The position numbers and the translations under genes are program-made. Source: Burkholderia vietnamiensis LMG 10929 (GTDB lineage: Bacteria; Pseudomonadota; Gammaproteobacteria; Burkholderiales; Burkholderiaceae). Taken from it: a stretch of 64,000 nucleotides of DNA. The DNA lies in contig NZ_CP009630.1 of NCBI RefSeq assembly GCF_000959445.1, positions 248,001-312,000 of the forward strand. The letters are read 5' to 3'. Shown here piece after piece: positions 29,689-39,325 of this stretch. The notes below the pieces were generated by a model, which was not told the DNA's origin, did not search any database, and saw only the letters and a program-made list of their open reading frames with translations. Position 1 is the first letter of the stretch. Each line of letters begins with the position of its first letter.

Positions 29689-31047
29689 TCATTCGTCGCG
29701 CTTGCGTACCTCGCCGCTGCCGCGCGCGAGACGCCACGCGATCGTGCCGAGCACCGCGACCGCGGCGACCAGCGCGCCCCACAGCACGTAGCGGCGGGTC
29801 GCGTCCGCGTCGGCGCTCGGCTCCGGCGCGGCCTCCGACGTCGCCAAAGCCGCGCCCACGCGCGCGGGACGCACTTCGGGCGCCATGCCGATCAGCAGCG
29901 CATCGCGGCTCACGGCCGACGACGACAGCGCCGCATTGCCGACTCCGAGCGTGAAGGGCGGCGTGCCGCGCGCGACGAACGTCAGTGCGGCCGGATGCCA
30001 GCCGATCGCCACGGCCGGCTGACCGCCGCCGAGCCCGCCGTTGCGCATGTCGACGACGATGCGCCAAGCCCGGTCGGGATTCGGCGCGAACGCGAGCGGC
30101 GGGTTGCGTTGCTCGCCGCCGTCGCGTTGCAGCCGGAACAGCACCGCATCGGCGACGTCGCGCCACGGCGACTGCGCATCGCTGCGGCTCTGCACCGTTG
30201 CGCGCGCAACCGTATTCGGCTGCGGCAGGTCGATGCGCAAGCGGTCGACCGGATACGGGCCGTCGGTGTCGAACCGGTATTCGCCCGGCGTGTCGCCGGC
30301 TCGCACGTGTACGGCGTCGCGCCATTGACGCGGCACCGCGGCGGCTTCCACCGCGCGCGCATCGCGCGGACGCGTCTCGACGTCGATCGAAGCGATCGAC
30401 GGCACGTCGTCGAGCCATTCGAGCCGCAGGTAGCGCGAACTCATGCCGTCGAGTGCGATACGTTCCTGCACCAGCGTGTCGCCGCCGCGTGCCACCTTCA
30501 GCAACTGCACGCTGCCGAGCGAGCGCCAGTCGTGCAGATCGTCGCTGGCCTCGACCGCGACGCGTCCCTGGTAGCTGTCGTCGCCGAGGTGCACGAGCAG
30601 CGCGTCGACGTCGCCGTCCGCGTGAGACAGGTCGACGAGATCCACCGCATGCGTCGCGCGTGCCGGTGCGGCGACGGTTGCGCGTAGCGAACCGTCCGGC
30701 GCGACCGCTACGCCGAGCGGTCCGCGGTCGTCGTTGCCGCGCGTGCGCGGCAGCGCGAACCAGTGCGCCGGCGTGCGCGTCGGCGGCACCGCGGCCGCGG
30801 TCGTCGCGGGCGCATCGAGCGAATACGGCACCGGCTCGCCCGCGCCGTTGAAGATCCGCACGTCGCCGAGGTCGTCGCGCCGGCTGCCCGCATAGACGGG
30901 TTGCGGCACGGTGAGCTGGTAATACGCGGCGCTGCCGTCGAGATCGAGCGCGAAGCGCCGTGCGACGCGTTCGGCGCCGGGCGGGCCGCCAGCGGCCGCG
31001 AACGATGTCAGCAGGCTCAGGCTGAGCAGGGCTGCGAGTCGCTTCAT
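29689..31047 (-). CDS. DUF3999 family exported membrane protein
   Basis: A 452-residue protein with an N-terminal signal sequence (residues about 1-19). A long beta-rich extracytoplasmic region follows, with discoidin-like stretches (for example DDLHDWRSLGSVQLL and SSRYLRLEWLDD). One C-terminal transmembrane helix (about 425-442) comes before a short basic tail. This is the DUF3999 layout. Its ATG overlaps the stop of the DUF2339 gene by 4 bp (ATGA), so the two are translationally coupled. The pair occurs together in many proteobacteria and is presumed to form an envelope complex of unknown role. Confidence 0.85.
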   Translation of the reverse strand: MKRLAALLSLSLLTSFAAAGGPPGAERVARRFALDLDGSAAYYQLTVPQPVYAGSRRDDLGDVRIFNGAGEPVPYSLDAPATTAAAVPPTRTPAHWFALPRTRGNDDRGPLGVAVAPDGSLRATVAAPARATHAVDLVDLSHADGDVDALLVHLGDDSYQGRVAVEASDDLHDWRSLGSVQLLKVARGGDTLVQERIALDGMSSRYLRLEWLDDVPSIASIDVETRPRDARAVEAAAVPRQWRDAVHVRAGDTPGEYRFDTDGPYPVDRLRIDLPQPNTVARATVQSRSDAQSPWRDVADAVLFRLQRDGGEQRNPPLAFAPNPDRAWRIVVDMRNGGLGGGQPAVAIGWHPAALTFVARGTPPFTLGVGNAALSSSAVSRDALLIGMAPEVRPARVGAALATSEAAPEPSADADATRRYVLWGALVAAVAVLGTIAWRLARGSGEVRKRDE

Positions 31048-34000
31048 GATTGGCGATCGTCCGGTTGAGCCGCTGCCTTCGGCGGCAGCGGCGAGAAATA
31101 GCCGATCAACAGCAGCAGCACACCGATGCCGATGAACGACACGATGCGTTCGATGCCGGTGACGTGCGACAGGTCGAACACGAACAGCTTGATCACCGTG
31201 AGCGCGAGCAGCGCGGCGCCGACGAACCACAGCGGACGCAGCCCGCGGCGCGTTGCCCAGATCATCGTCGCGAGCGCGCAGAGCGTCCAGTACACGGACA
31301 CGGACGCCTGCACGAGCGTCGATTCCGCCATCGCGTCGAACGCATAAGGCACGCCCGTCCAGTGATGCAGCGTGCGCAGCAGGATCGCGTTCAGCCACAG
31401 GAACGCCGTCGCGCCGGCCGCCGCGAGCAGCTCGACGCGATACGCGCCGAACGACCAGCCGAGCCGGCGCACGCGCACGAACCACGACGCGGCGAGCGCG
31501 TAGACGGCCACCAGCACGAGATCGAGCGGATTGAGCAGCGGGATGCGCGCCCAGCTGCCGCCGTCCTGCGTGAAGTTCGCGTAGAAGGTCCAGAGCCACA
31601 TCACGACGATCAGCGGCAGCGACGCGAGCGCGCAGATGCGCGCGATGGCGTCGCGCCGCATCAGCCACATGCCTGCGAACGCGAACACGCTCCAGCCGAC
31701 CATGAACACCTGCTGCATGCCGAACGACGACAGCACGGCGTCGACGTCGTAAGCGAGGTGGAAATGGTGATGCAGCGTGCGCAGCAGCAGCGCGTTGAAC
31801 CACAGGAACACCGTCGCGAGCGCCGCGAGATCGGCCGCGAGCGGATGCCACGTCACGCCGAGCGCTTTCAGGCGGCGCAGCCACATCGCGAACGCGACGA
31901 AGATCAACAGCTGCGCGACGTCGAGCGGATTGAGGATCGGCAGCCAGAACAGCGGCGACGCGTCGCCGTCGCTCGTCACGCTCGCGATGCTCCACAGCCA
32001 CAGCAACGCGGCGAGCGGTGCGGCGCCCCACATCTGGTAGGCGCGCGGGTACGCGCCGATCGGCCAGCGCAGCCGCGAGCCGGGGCCCGAAACCAGCAGG
32101 AGCAGCGCGCCGAAGCCGTACGCCCATGCGCTCCAGCTCCACGCGCCTTCGGGCACGAACGCGCGCAAGCGCCAGAAGCCTTCGAGCGAGCACAAGCCGC
32201 ACAAGGTCCAGAACATCAGCGTGTGCAGCGGCGCGAGCCACGCCGCGGGCACGGCTGCGACGGTCGGCGCGCCGGCTGCGGCGCGGGCCGTCGCCGATGC
32301 CGCCGAGGCGGGGATCGCGCGCGACTGGCGCAGCAGCAGCGCATAGCACGCGATCACCGCGATCGGCCACGCGAACGCGCCCATGCCGGACAGCGGCGCG
32401 TCGTGCGTATCGAACGCGCGGATGGCGAGCAGCGCGAGCACCGGCGTCAACGCGAGCGCGGGCCATTCGGCGATCGGCCACGCGAGCTTGCGGCGCGCCA
32501 GGTGCGCGAGCCATGCGGTGCCGGCCGCGAACAGCGCGGTCGCATCGACGACGAAGCGGTCCGCATGCAGATCGACGTGGCGGCTCGCATAGACGAGGAT
32601 CTCGTGCAGCCCGCCGCTGAGCCACCACAACAGCCCCCAGACCGCGGCCGCCGAGCCCACGTCGGGCATCCACGCATGCCACGCGCGCGCTTCGTTGCGC
32701 CCGTGCAGCCACCAGCCGGTGAAGAGCCCGGCGAGCGCGATCAGCAGCATCGCGATGTACGGGCTGTTGAGCACCGGCAGCGCGTTCGCGTCGGGCGCGC
32801 CAAGCAGGCTCGTGAAGAACGCGCCGGCGGCCGCGAGTTGCATCGACAGGCCGAAGGCGAACGGCGCGAGGCGCCGTTCACGCACGCCGACCCACACGAT
32901 CGCCGCGCCTTCGATCGCCCACGCGGCGCTCGTCGTCGGGCCGGAGAACGCGAGCGGCACCGCGAGCGTCGCGAAGATCACCGCGAGCGCGAGCATCGCG
33001 TCGAACAGCAGCGCGAGACGCGCGCGGCGCCGCGCGAGCCACGCGACGACCACGAGGTAGAACGCCGACAGCGCGACCGCGCTCCACGCGAGCGCGAACG
33101 GGATGTCCTTCACGAGCGCCGCCTGCAGCGCGGTCGCGACGATCGGCGTGCCGAACACGAGCGTGCCGTCGACGTAGTGACGCAGCGCCAGCTCGCGCTT
33201 CACCGCATACAGCAGCGCGATGCCGACGTACATCAGGAAGAACAGGATCAGGAACGGTTCGGTGCTCGCCAGCAACGCGGGACGATACGCGGTCACGCCC
33301 CACGCCGAACCGATCGTGAACGTGAACACGAAGCCGAGCAGATTCAGCGGACGCCAAGCCTTGAACCATGCGATCGCGAACACGCCCGCGTTCAGCAATG
33401 CGTAGTAGCTGAACAGCGCGACGTGGCTGCCGTGTCCGGTCGACAGCAGCACCGGCGCGAGGAAGCCGCCCGCGGTGCCCATGAACGCGAGCGGCAGTGC
33501 GTTCTGCATCACCGCGAGGAACGCGCCGAGCGCGCATATCGCGACCATCAGCGGGAACGCCGCGCCGACCGGCAGCAGCGCGTAGAGCTTGGTGGCGGCG
33601 AAGATCGTCAGATACAGGATGCCGATGCCGCCGCCTTGCAGCACGAGCCCGTATGCCGCGCGTCGCGCGCGCACGCGCCAGCCGATCGCGAGCAGCGCGG
33701 CCGCGGCGAGCGCGGTGCCGGCCAGGCGGAATTCGATCGGCAGCAGGTCGTTGTCGGCGGCGTACTTGAGCAGGAACGCGACACCGAAGAACAGCACGAT
33801 GATGCCGACCCGCACGACCGTGTTGCCGCCGAGCAGCCAGTCGCGTGCGGCGCGCAGCGCGCGCTCCGCGATACCGGGCTCGCGCGGCTTCGGCGGGGCG
33901 GGTGGTGCGGGCGGCGTGGTCGCGGCGGGCGTAAGCGTCGGTGCGACGGCGGCCGCAGGCTCGGCGCTCGGGCGCGCCGAAGCGGCAGGCGCAGGCGCAA

Positions 34001-34457
34001 CCGCGATCGTCGACGCCGGCGTGGCGACACGCGCGGGCACCGGTTGCACCGACGGTTGCGGCGGCATCGCGGCGGGTGACGGCGTGACAGTCGGTTTGCC
34101 CGCCGGTATGACCGCCGACGCGTGCGCGGCGCTGCCGGCCGCGACGCCGGCGTTCGCGCCGGCCAGCTGCCCGCGTAGCGCGTCGAGCTCGTGGGTGAGC
34201 GCGTCGACGGTCGCTTCGAGCCGCGCGACGCGATCGGCGAGCGGCACCACCACAGATGGCGGCGCGCTGCCGGGTGTGGAAATTGCAGATGCGTCGGATG
34301 TCGTGTCGCCGCTCGTGCGCCTGCCTTCCTGCAGCGCGTAGCCGACGCAGAATCCGGTCACCGCGCCGAGCAGCGCGCCGGTGGTGACCGAGACATCCCC
34401 GAACAATGCGGCGATACCGCCCGCGATGAAGCCGATTGCGGCCAAGGCCCAAGTCAT
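31044..34457 (-). CDS. DUF2339 family large polytopic membrane protein
   Basis: A 1137-residue protein. Two short N-terminal hydrophobic helices come first. A coiled stretch (VARLEATVDALTHELDALRG) and an Ala/Pro-rich linker of about 100 residues follow. From about residue 200 to the end there are many closely spaced transmembrane helices. Length and layout match DUF2339. The function is unknown. It is encoded first and coupled by a 4-bp overlap to the DUF3999 gene. The opposite strand is open for about 1000 codons, but that reading is Arg/Glu/His-rich and spurious. Confidence 0.88.
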   Translation of the reverse strand: MTWALAAIGFIAGGIAALFGDVSVTTGALLGAVTGFCVGYALQEGRRTSGDTTSDASAISTPGSAPPSVVVPLADRVARLEATVDALTHELDALRGQLAGANAGVAAGSAAHASAVIPAGKPTVTPSPAAMPPQPSVQPVPARVATPASTIAVAPAPAASARPSAEPAAAVAPTLTPAATTPPAPPAPPKPREPGIAERALRAARDWLLGGNTVVRVGIIVLFFGVAFLLKYAADNDLLPIEFRLAGTALAAAALLAIGWRVRARRAAYGLVLQGGGIGILYLTIFAATKLYALLPVGAAFPLMVAICALGAFLAVMQNALPLAFMGTAGGFLAPVLLSTGHGSHVALFSYYALLNAGVFAIAWFKAWRPLNLLGFVFTFTIGSAWGVTAYRPALLASTEPFLILFFLMYVGIALLYAVKRELALRHYVDGTLVFGTPIVATALQAALVKDIPFALAWSAVALSAFYLVVVAWLARRRARLALLFDAMLALAVIFATLAVPLAFSGPTTSAAWAIEGAAIVWVGVRERRLAPFAFGLSMQLAAAGAFFTSLLGAPDANALPVLNSPYIAMLLIALAGLFTGWWLHGRNEARAWHAWMPDVGSAAAVWGLLWWLSGGLHEILVYASRHVDLHADRFVVDATALFAAGTAWLAHLARRKLAWPIAEWPALALTPVLALLAIRAFDTHDAPLSGMGAFAWPIAVIACYALLLRQSRAIPASAASATARAAAGAPTVAAVPAAWLAPLHTLMFWTLCGLCSLEGFWRLRAFVPEGAWSWSAWAYGFGALLLLVSGPGSRLRWPIGAYPRAYQMWGAAPLAALLWLWSIASVTSDGDASPLFWLPILNPLDVAQLLIFVAFAMWLRRLKALGVTWHPLAADLAALATVFLWFNALLLRTLHHHFHLAYDVDAVLSSFGMQQVFMVGWSVFAFAGMWLMRRDAIARICALASLPLIVVMWLWTFYANFTQDGGSWARIPLLNPLDLVLVAVYALAASWFVRVRRLGWSFGAYRVELLAAAGATAFLWLNAILLRTLHHWTGVPYAFDAMAESTLVQASVSVYWTLCALATMIWATRRGLRPLWFVGAALLALTVIKLFVFDLSHVTGIERIVSFIGIGVLLLLIGYFSPLPPKAAAQPDDRQS

Positions 34458-35055
34458 CGCCTAACTCCCTCTCTCATTTCGTTATCGTCCTTCGATCGTC
34501 GCGCTGCCCGATCGAGGCGGTTTTTCCATTCTGGCCGGCAGGCGAACCGGCATGCGCGCACCGCTCGAGCGTGCGCCGCGCAAGGCGCGCGGTGATGTCC
34601 CGAATGGCGTGGTTGCCGGCAATGTATCACAGTGGCCATGCGGGAATTTCAGGGTTGCCGACGGCCCGCGAACGTGGCGGTACACGTTCGCGATGCAGTC
34701 TTTTCGTACGACCATTCTTTTAATTTGCGCACGGCGCCGCGACGCGGCCGATCGGACGCAAAATTGTCGTAAAGCGACGCGCGCCACTTGTGTTTTTTCG
34801 CCCGACTGCGCGGGTTGCGCGTCGCACTGCTGCGCACAAGTCCGGGACGCGATGCCCGTCGTTGCTGACGCTGCGCGTAGTGCGTCGCCGCAATCGGGGG
34901 CCGCCGCGCGCCGCGGCCCGCGGGGCGCGGCTGTGGGGTGTGTCGTATTTGCGCAAGCGTTTGTCGTAATTCGTCGGCAGGTCGGGGTTTTTTCTGGCAA
35001 CTATGTAGGCACGCTAGACACGCGTGAGTCCCCGCTACACGAGGAGAAGGTTTCG
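34458..35055. other. divergent intergenic region (DUF2339 / betaine transporter)
   Basis: About 600 bp between divergently transcribed genes, moderately AT-rich around 34680-34800. It must carry the promoters of both operons, but I find no confident -35/-10 pair. The plus-strand ORF that runs through it is only an upstream extension of the transporter ATPase gene. Confidence 0.45.
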
Positions 35056-36225
35056 ATGGATGCCCCCAAGGTCGTGGTCGAAGGTCTGTGCAAGGTGTTT
35101 GGAAGTAACCCGCAACAGGCGCTCGACATGCTCGCCGCCGGCGCGACGAAAGATGATGTGCTCAAGCGTACCGGTCAGGTCGTCGGCGTGCACAACGTAT
35201 CGTTCGACGTGCAGGAAGGCGAAATATTCGTGCTGATGGGCCTGTCCGGCTCCGGCAAATCCACGCTGATCCGCCTCGTGAACCGGCTGGTCGATCCGAG
35301 CGCCGGCAAGGTGCTGATCGACGGGCTCGACGTCGCGTCGGCACGCCGCTCGGCGCTCACCGCGCTGCGCCGCAAGGACATGAGCATGGTGTTTCAGTCG
35401 TTCGCGCTGATGCCGCATCGCACCGTGGTGTCGAACGCCGCGTTCGGCCTCGAGGTCGCGGGCGTCGGCAAGAAGGAGCGCGAGCGGCGCGCGATGGAAG
35501 TGCTCGAGCAGGTCGGGCTCGCGCCGTTCTCGCACAAGCTGCCGTCCGAGCTGTCGGGCGGGATGCAGCAGCGCGTCGGCCTCGCCCGCGCGCTCGCGGT
35601 GAACCCGTCGCTGATGATCATGGACGAGGCGTTCTCCGCGCTCGATCCGCTCAAGCGCCGCGAAATGCAGGACGTGCTGCTGCAACTGCAGAAGGAGCAG
35701 CGCCGCACGATCATGTTCGTGTCGCACGATCTCGAAGAGGCGCTGCGCATCGGCAACCGCATCGCGATCATGGAAGGCGGCCGGCTCGTGCAGGTCGGCA
35801 CGCCGCAGGACATCATCGCGAACCCGGCCGACGAGTACGTGCGCGCGTTCTTCGACGGCATCGACACCAGCCGCTACCTGACGGCCGGCGACCTGATGCA
35901 GACGGGCGCCGTGCCGCTCGTGTCGAAGTGCGATGCGGAAGGCGTCGCGGCGACGCTGAACGGCAGCGCCGAATATGCGTTCGTGCTCGACGCGCAACGC
36001 AAGATCCGCGGCTTCGTCACGCGCGACGCGCTCGGTCAGGCCACGCCGTCGGTGCGGCCGATCGAGAGCATCCGGCGCGACGCGTCGCTCGAACATGTCG
36101 TCGCGCGCGTCGTCGCGAGCCCGAATGCGCTGCCCGTCGTCGACGACGAAGGCTGCTACTGCGGCTCGGTCGACCGCGCACTTATCCTGAAGGCCATCAC
36201 GCGTTCGCGAGGCTCCCATGTCTGA
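35056..36225 (+). CDS. choV: choline/glycine betaine ABC transporter, ATP-binding subunit
   Basis: A 389-residue ABC ATPase of the ProV/ChoV type. Walker A is GLSGSGKST at residues 62-70, the signature is LSGGMQQRVGLARAL, and Walker B is LMIMDEAFSALD. The C-terminal ~115 residues carry a CBS-like regulatory region, which in relatives senses ionic strength. The N-terminal segment before Walker A has the characteristic LDMLAAGATKDDVLKRTG insert of betaine transporters. The start follows GAGGAGAAGG and is far downstream of the first in-frame ATG. It overlaps the permease gene by 8 bp. It powers uptake of a quaternary amine across the inner membrane. Confidence 0.92.
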   Translation: MDAPKVVVEGLCKVFGSNPQQALDMLAAGATKDDVLKRTGQVVGVHNVSFDVQEGEIFVLMGLSGSGKSTLIRLVNRLVDPSAGKVLIDGLDVASARRSALTALRRKDMSMVFQSFALMPHRTVVSNAAFGLEVAGVGKKERERRAMEVLEQVGLAPFSHKLPSELSGGMQQRVGLARALAVNPSLMIMDEAFSALDPLKRREMQDVLLQLQKEQRRTIMFVSHDLEEALRIGNRIAIMEGGRLVQVGTPQDIIANPADEYVRAFFDGIDTSRYLTAGDLMQTGAVPLVSKCDAEGVAATLNGSAEYAFVLDAQRKIRGFVTRDALGQATPSVRPIESIRRDASLEHVVARVVASPNALPVVDDEGCYCGSVDRALILKAITRSRGSHV

Positions 36226-37114
36226 AATCATTCCACTCGGCAGCTGGGTCGACCAGTCCGTTCACTATCTGCTCGATCACGACGCAAAGACCTTCGACGC
36301 GATCGGCCAGGCGATCGAGAGCCTCGCCGCATTGGTCGAACACGGCCTGCAGGCGATTCCGATGTGGCTGATGATGGCGATCTTCATCGGCGTCGGGCTG
36401 TGGCGCGTCGGCTGGCGCTTCGCGCTGTTCACCACCGCATCGCTGCTGCTGATCTTCGCGACCGGCTTCTGGGATCAGACGGTCATCACGCTCGGCCTCA
36501 CGCTGTCGTCGACGATCATCAGCCTCGTGCTCGGCATTCCGCTCGGCATCTGGGCGGCCAAGAGCAAGTGGGTCGCCGCGACCCTGCGCCCGGTCCTCGA
36601 CCTGATGCAGACGATGCCCGCCTTCGTCTATCTGATTCCGGCCGCGATGCTGTTCGGCCTCGGCCGCGTGCCGGGCATCCTGTCGACGGTGATCTTCGCG
36701 ATGCCGCCGGCCGTGCGGCTGACGAGCCTCGGCATCCGCCACGTGAACCGCGAGATCGTCGAAGCCGGCCAGGCGTTCGGCTGCACGCCGTGGCAACTGC
36801 TGTACAAGGTGCAGTTCCCGAACGCGCTGCCGTCGATCATGCAGGGCGTGAACCAGACGATCATGATGGCGCTGTCGATGGTCATCATCGCGTCGATGGT
36901 CGGCGCGGGCGGCCTCGGCAACGACGTGCTCGCGAGCATCCAGCGTCTCGACATCGGCCTCGGCTTCGAAAGCGGTCTGTCGGTCGTGCTGCTCGCGATC
37001 ATCCTCGACCGCATCACCGAGAGCTTCGGCCGCGCGCCGGGTGCCGTGAAAGCGCCGCTGTTCTCGGGCCTGAAGCACCTGTTCCGCGCGAAGGCCGCGC
37101 CCGCGCAAGCGTAA
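36218..37114 (+). CDS. choW: choline/glycine betaine ABC transporter, permease subunit
   Basis: A 298-residue inner-membrane permease of the ProW/ChoW family. The N-terminal amphipathic region (to about 45) is followed by six or seven membrane helices. The conserved cytoplasmic coupling loop EAGQAFGCTPWQLLYKVQFPNALPSI has the E-A-(x3)-G core. The start overlaps the ATPase gene, and an intrinsic terminator lies 6 bp after the stop. The binding protein is not adjacent but follows the regulator gene. Confidence 0.92.
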   Translation: MSEIIPLGSWVDQSVHYLLDHDAKTFDAIGQAIESLAALVEHGLQAIPMWLMMAIFIGVGLWRVGWRFALFTTASLLLIFATGFWDQTVITLGLTLSSTIISLVLGIPLGIWAAKSKWVAATLRPVLDLMQTMPAFVYLIPAAMLFGLGRVPGILSTVIFAMPPAVRLTSLGIRHVNREIVEAGQAFGCTPWQLLYKVQFPNALPSIMQGVNQTIMMALSMVIIASMVGAGGLGNDVLASIQRLDIGLGFESGLSVVLLAIILDRITESFGRAPGAVKAPLFSGLKHLFRAKAAPAQA

Positions 37115-37120
37115 CGCCCG

Positions 37121-37145
37121 GCGGCCGCGCGCTGCGGCCGCTTTT
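37121..37145 (+). terminator. intrinsic terminator after the betaine permease gene
   Basis: An 8-bp perfect stem (GCGGCCGC at 37121-37128 and 37134-37141), a 5-nt loop and four T residues. It should limit read-through from the ATPase-permease pair into the regulator gene. Confidence 0.65.
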
Positions 37146-37227
37146 CCCGATCCGATACCAGCTTCCGTGGCCTGCGCCACGGGGCTGGCTGCGTGCAACC
37201 TGATCAACCGTTCGCCAGGAGCCCGAT

Positions 37228-38223
37228 GTGACGTTCGCCGCCGCCGCACCCGCCCCCTGCGTTTCACCGGTTTCTTCCCTCGCTCATTTCGGTTTTCTCA
37301 CGCTGCCGAACTTCTCGATGATCGCGTTTTCGAGCGCGGTCGAAGTGCTTCGGATGGCAAATTACGTCGGCCGCGCCGATCACTACAAGTGGTCGATCTA
37401 TTCGCTCGACGGCAAGCCGGCGCAGGCCAGCAACGGCATCGCGGTGCGGCCCACTCAGGCGCTCGACCATGACAACCTGCCCGACGTGATGATCGTGTGC
37501 GGCGGCGTGCGCATCCGCGACGTGGTCGACGACGTCGCGCGCGACACGTTGCTCGCGCTCGCCGAGCGCGGGCTGCCGCTCGGCGGCATCTGCACCGGCG
37601 CGTATGCGCTGATGTCGAGTGGGTTGCTCGACGGCTATCGCTGCACCGTGCATTGGGAGAATCTGTCGGCGCTGCATGCCGAGTTTCCGCGCGTCGGTTT
37701 CGCCGACGAGCTGTTCGTCGTCGATCGCGACCGCCTCACCTGCACCGGCGGCACCGCGCCGCTCGACCTGATGCTGAACCTCGTCGGCATGCGCTTCGGC
37801 CAGCAGCTCGCCGCGCAGGTGTCCGAGCAATTCATTCTCGAACGTATCCGCAGCGCCACCGACACGCAGCCGATTCCGGTCGATGCGCGCGTGGGTTTTT
37901 CGCGGGCGGAGCTGATCGAGGTCGTGCGGCTGATGGAGGCGAACATCGAGGAGCCGCTGTCGCTCGAGGAGCTCGCGCGGCTCGTGCGGCTGTCGCAGCG
38001 TCACCTGCAGCGCATGTTCAAGGTGTATCTGAACGTCTCGCCCACCCACTACTACCTGACGCTGCGACTGAAGCGCGCGCGCGACCTGCTGCGCACGACC
38101 GACGCGTCGATTGCGCGCGTGACGACGACGTGCGGCTTTCATTCGCCGTGTCATTTCAGCAAGGCGTATCGCGCGCAGTTCGGTCACGCGCCGAGCTACG
38201 AGCGCCGCCTGCCGGGGCGCTGA
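37228..38223 (+). CDS. GlxA-family (AraC-type with DJ-1/PfpI domain) regulator, GbdR-like
   Basis: A 331-residue regulator. The N-terminal ~190 residues form a DJ-1/PfpI (GATase1-like) sensor domain, with LPNFSMIAFSSAVEVLRMAN and GICTGAYALMSSGLLDGY, where Cys sits at the nucleophile elbow. The C-terminal ~100 residues are an AraC-type double HTH, with LSLEELARLVRLSQRHLQR and ARVTTTCGFHSPCHFSKAY. The start is GTG with AGGA upstream. It lies inside the betaine transporter locus, and the domain layout matches GbdR, the glycine betaine-responsive activator of pseudomonads. It therefore probably senses betaine or dimethylglycine and controls the transporter and possibly the sarcosine operon nearby. 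The specific ligand is inferred. Confidence 0.87.
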   Translation: MTFAAAAPAPCVSPVSSLAHFGFLTLPNFSMIAFSSAVEVLRMANYVGRADHYKWSIYSLDGKPAQASNGIAVRPTQALDHDNLPDVMIVCGGVRIRDVVDDVARDTLLALAERGLPLGGICTGAYALMSSGLLDGYRCTVHWENLSALHAEFPRVGFADELFVVDRDRLTCTGGTAPLDLMLNLVGMRFGQQLAAQVSEQFILERIRSATDTQPIPVDARVGFSRAELIEVVRLMEANIEEPLSLEELARLVRLSQRHLQRMFKVYLNVSPTHYYLTLRLKRARDLLRTTDASIARVTTTCGFHSPCHFSKAYRAQFGHAPSYERRLPGR

Positions 38224-38343
38224 CGCGAACGGCGCACCGATACGCGAACCATCCGGTCCGCGACGCCGCCGGGATCGCGGCGCGCGGCTTTACCCATCGA
38301 TCCCGTAGCCCAAGCAAACGACGTCACTTTGAGGAGAAGAAAG

Positions 38344-39291
38344 ATGAAGCGCCTATTGATCGCAACGGTATGCGGGATCGGGATGGCAGCGCCGATGTCG
38401 GCGGTTTACGCGGCCGACCCGCCCGTGTGCAAGACCGTGCGCTTCGCGGACGTCGGCTGGTCCGACATCGCGGCCACCACCGGCCTCGCATCGGCGATGC
38501 TGCAGGGGCTCGGCTACACGCCGACCAAGACGATCGCGTCGGTGCCGATCACGTTCGCGGGCATCAAGAGCAAGCAGATCGACGTGTTCCTCGGCTACTG
38601 GTCGCCGACGATGGACCCGATCATCCAGCCGTTCACGAAGGCCGGGCAGATCAAGGTGCTCGCCACGCCGAACCTGACCGGCGCGAAATACACGCTCGCA
38701 GTGCCGGACTACGTGTACCAGGGCGGCCTGAAGTCGTTCGCCGACATCCAGAAGTTCGCGGACAAGCTCAACGGCAAGATCTACGGGATCGAGCCGGGTA
38801 ACGACGGCAATGCGCTGATCAAGAAGATGATCGACGGCAACCAGTTCGGCCTCGGCAAGTTCAAGCTGGTCGAGTCGAGCGAGGCGGGGATGCTGGTCGA
38901 AGTGAATCGCGCGATCCGTGACAAGCAGTGGATCGTGTTCCTCGGCTGGGAGCCGCATCCGATGAACGTGCAGATGAAGATCGATTATCTGAGCGGCGGC
39001 GACGACGTGTTCGGCCCGAACTACGGCGAAGCGAAGGTGCTGACCGCCACGCCGCCCGACTACGCGCAACGCTGCCCGAACGTCGCGAAGTTCGTGTCGA
39101 ACCTGCAGTTCACGACGACCATCGAGAACCACGTGATGGTGCCGATCATGAACAAGCAGGACCCGAACAAGGCCGCCACCGAGTGGCTGAAGGCGAATCC
39201 GCAATCGCTCGACAAGTGGCTGGCCGGCGTGACGACGATCGACGGCAAGCCCGGCTTGCCGGCGGTGAAGGCGTATCTCGGCGTGCATTGA
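38344..39291 (+). CDS. choX: choline/glycine betaine ABC transporter, substrate-binding protein
   Basis: A 315-residue periplasmic binding protein with a signal peptide (cleavage near residues 23-24, SAVYAADPP). The mature protein starts with the cysteine-containing CKTVRFADVGWSDIAATT segment typical of ChoX/CbcX proteins. Trp/Tyr residues in FADVGWSD, FLGYWSPTMDP and FLGWEPHPMN are the expected aromatic box that holds the trimethylammonium group. GAGGAGAA precedes the ATG. It is encoded 120 bp after the regulator and serves the ATPase and permease encoded upstream. Confidence 0.9.
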   Translation: MKRLLIATVCGIGMAAPMSAVYAADPPVCKTVRFADVGWSDIAATTGLASAMLQGLGYTPTKTIASVPITFAGIKSKQIDVFLGYWSPTMDPIIQPFTKAGQIKVLATPNLTGAKYTLAVPDYVYQGGLKSFADIQKFADKLNGKIYGIEPGNDGNALIKKMIDGNQFGLGKFKLVESSEAGMLVEVNRAIRDKQWIVFLGWEPHPMNVQMKIDYLSGGDDVFGPNYGEAKVLTATPPDYAQRCPNVAKFVSNLQFTTTIENHVMVPIMNKQDPNKAATEWLKANPQSLDKWLAGVTTIDGKPGLPAVKAYLGVH

Positions 39292-39322
39292 GCGAGGTCG
39301 TACACGGCGCGCCGGACCTCGC
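39292..39322. terminator. hairpin between convergent genes
   Basis: GCGAGGTC at 39292-39299 pairs perfectly with 39315-39322 (15-nt loop) in the 34 bp between two convergent stop codons. It has no T-run and is probably a bidirectional transcription stop. Confidence 0.45.
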
Positions 39323-39325
39323 GCG

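Noticed and set aside
31050..34079. Plus-strand 1009-codon ORF opposite DUF2339
   Set aside because: An Arg/Glu/Gln-rich shadow of a clear polytopic membrane protein.
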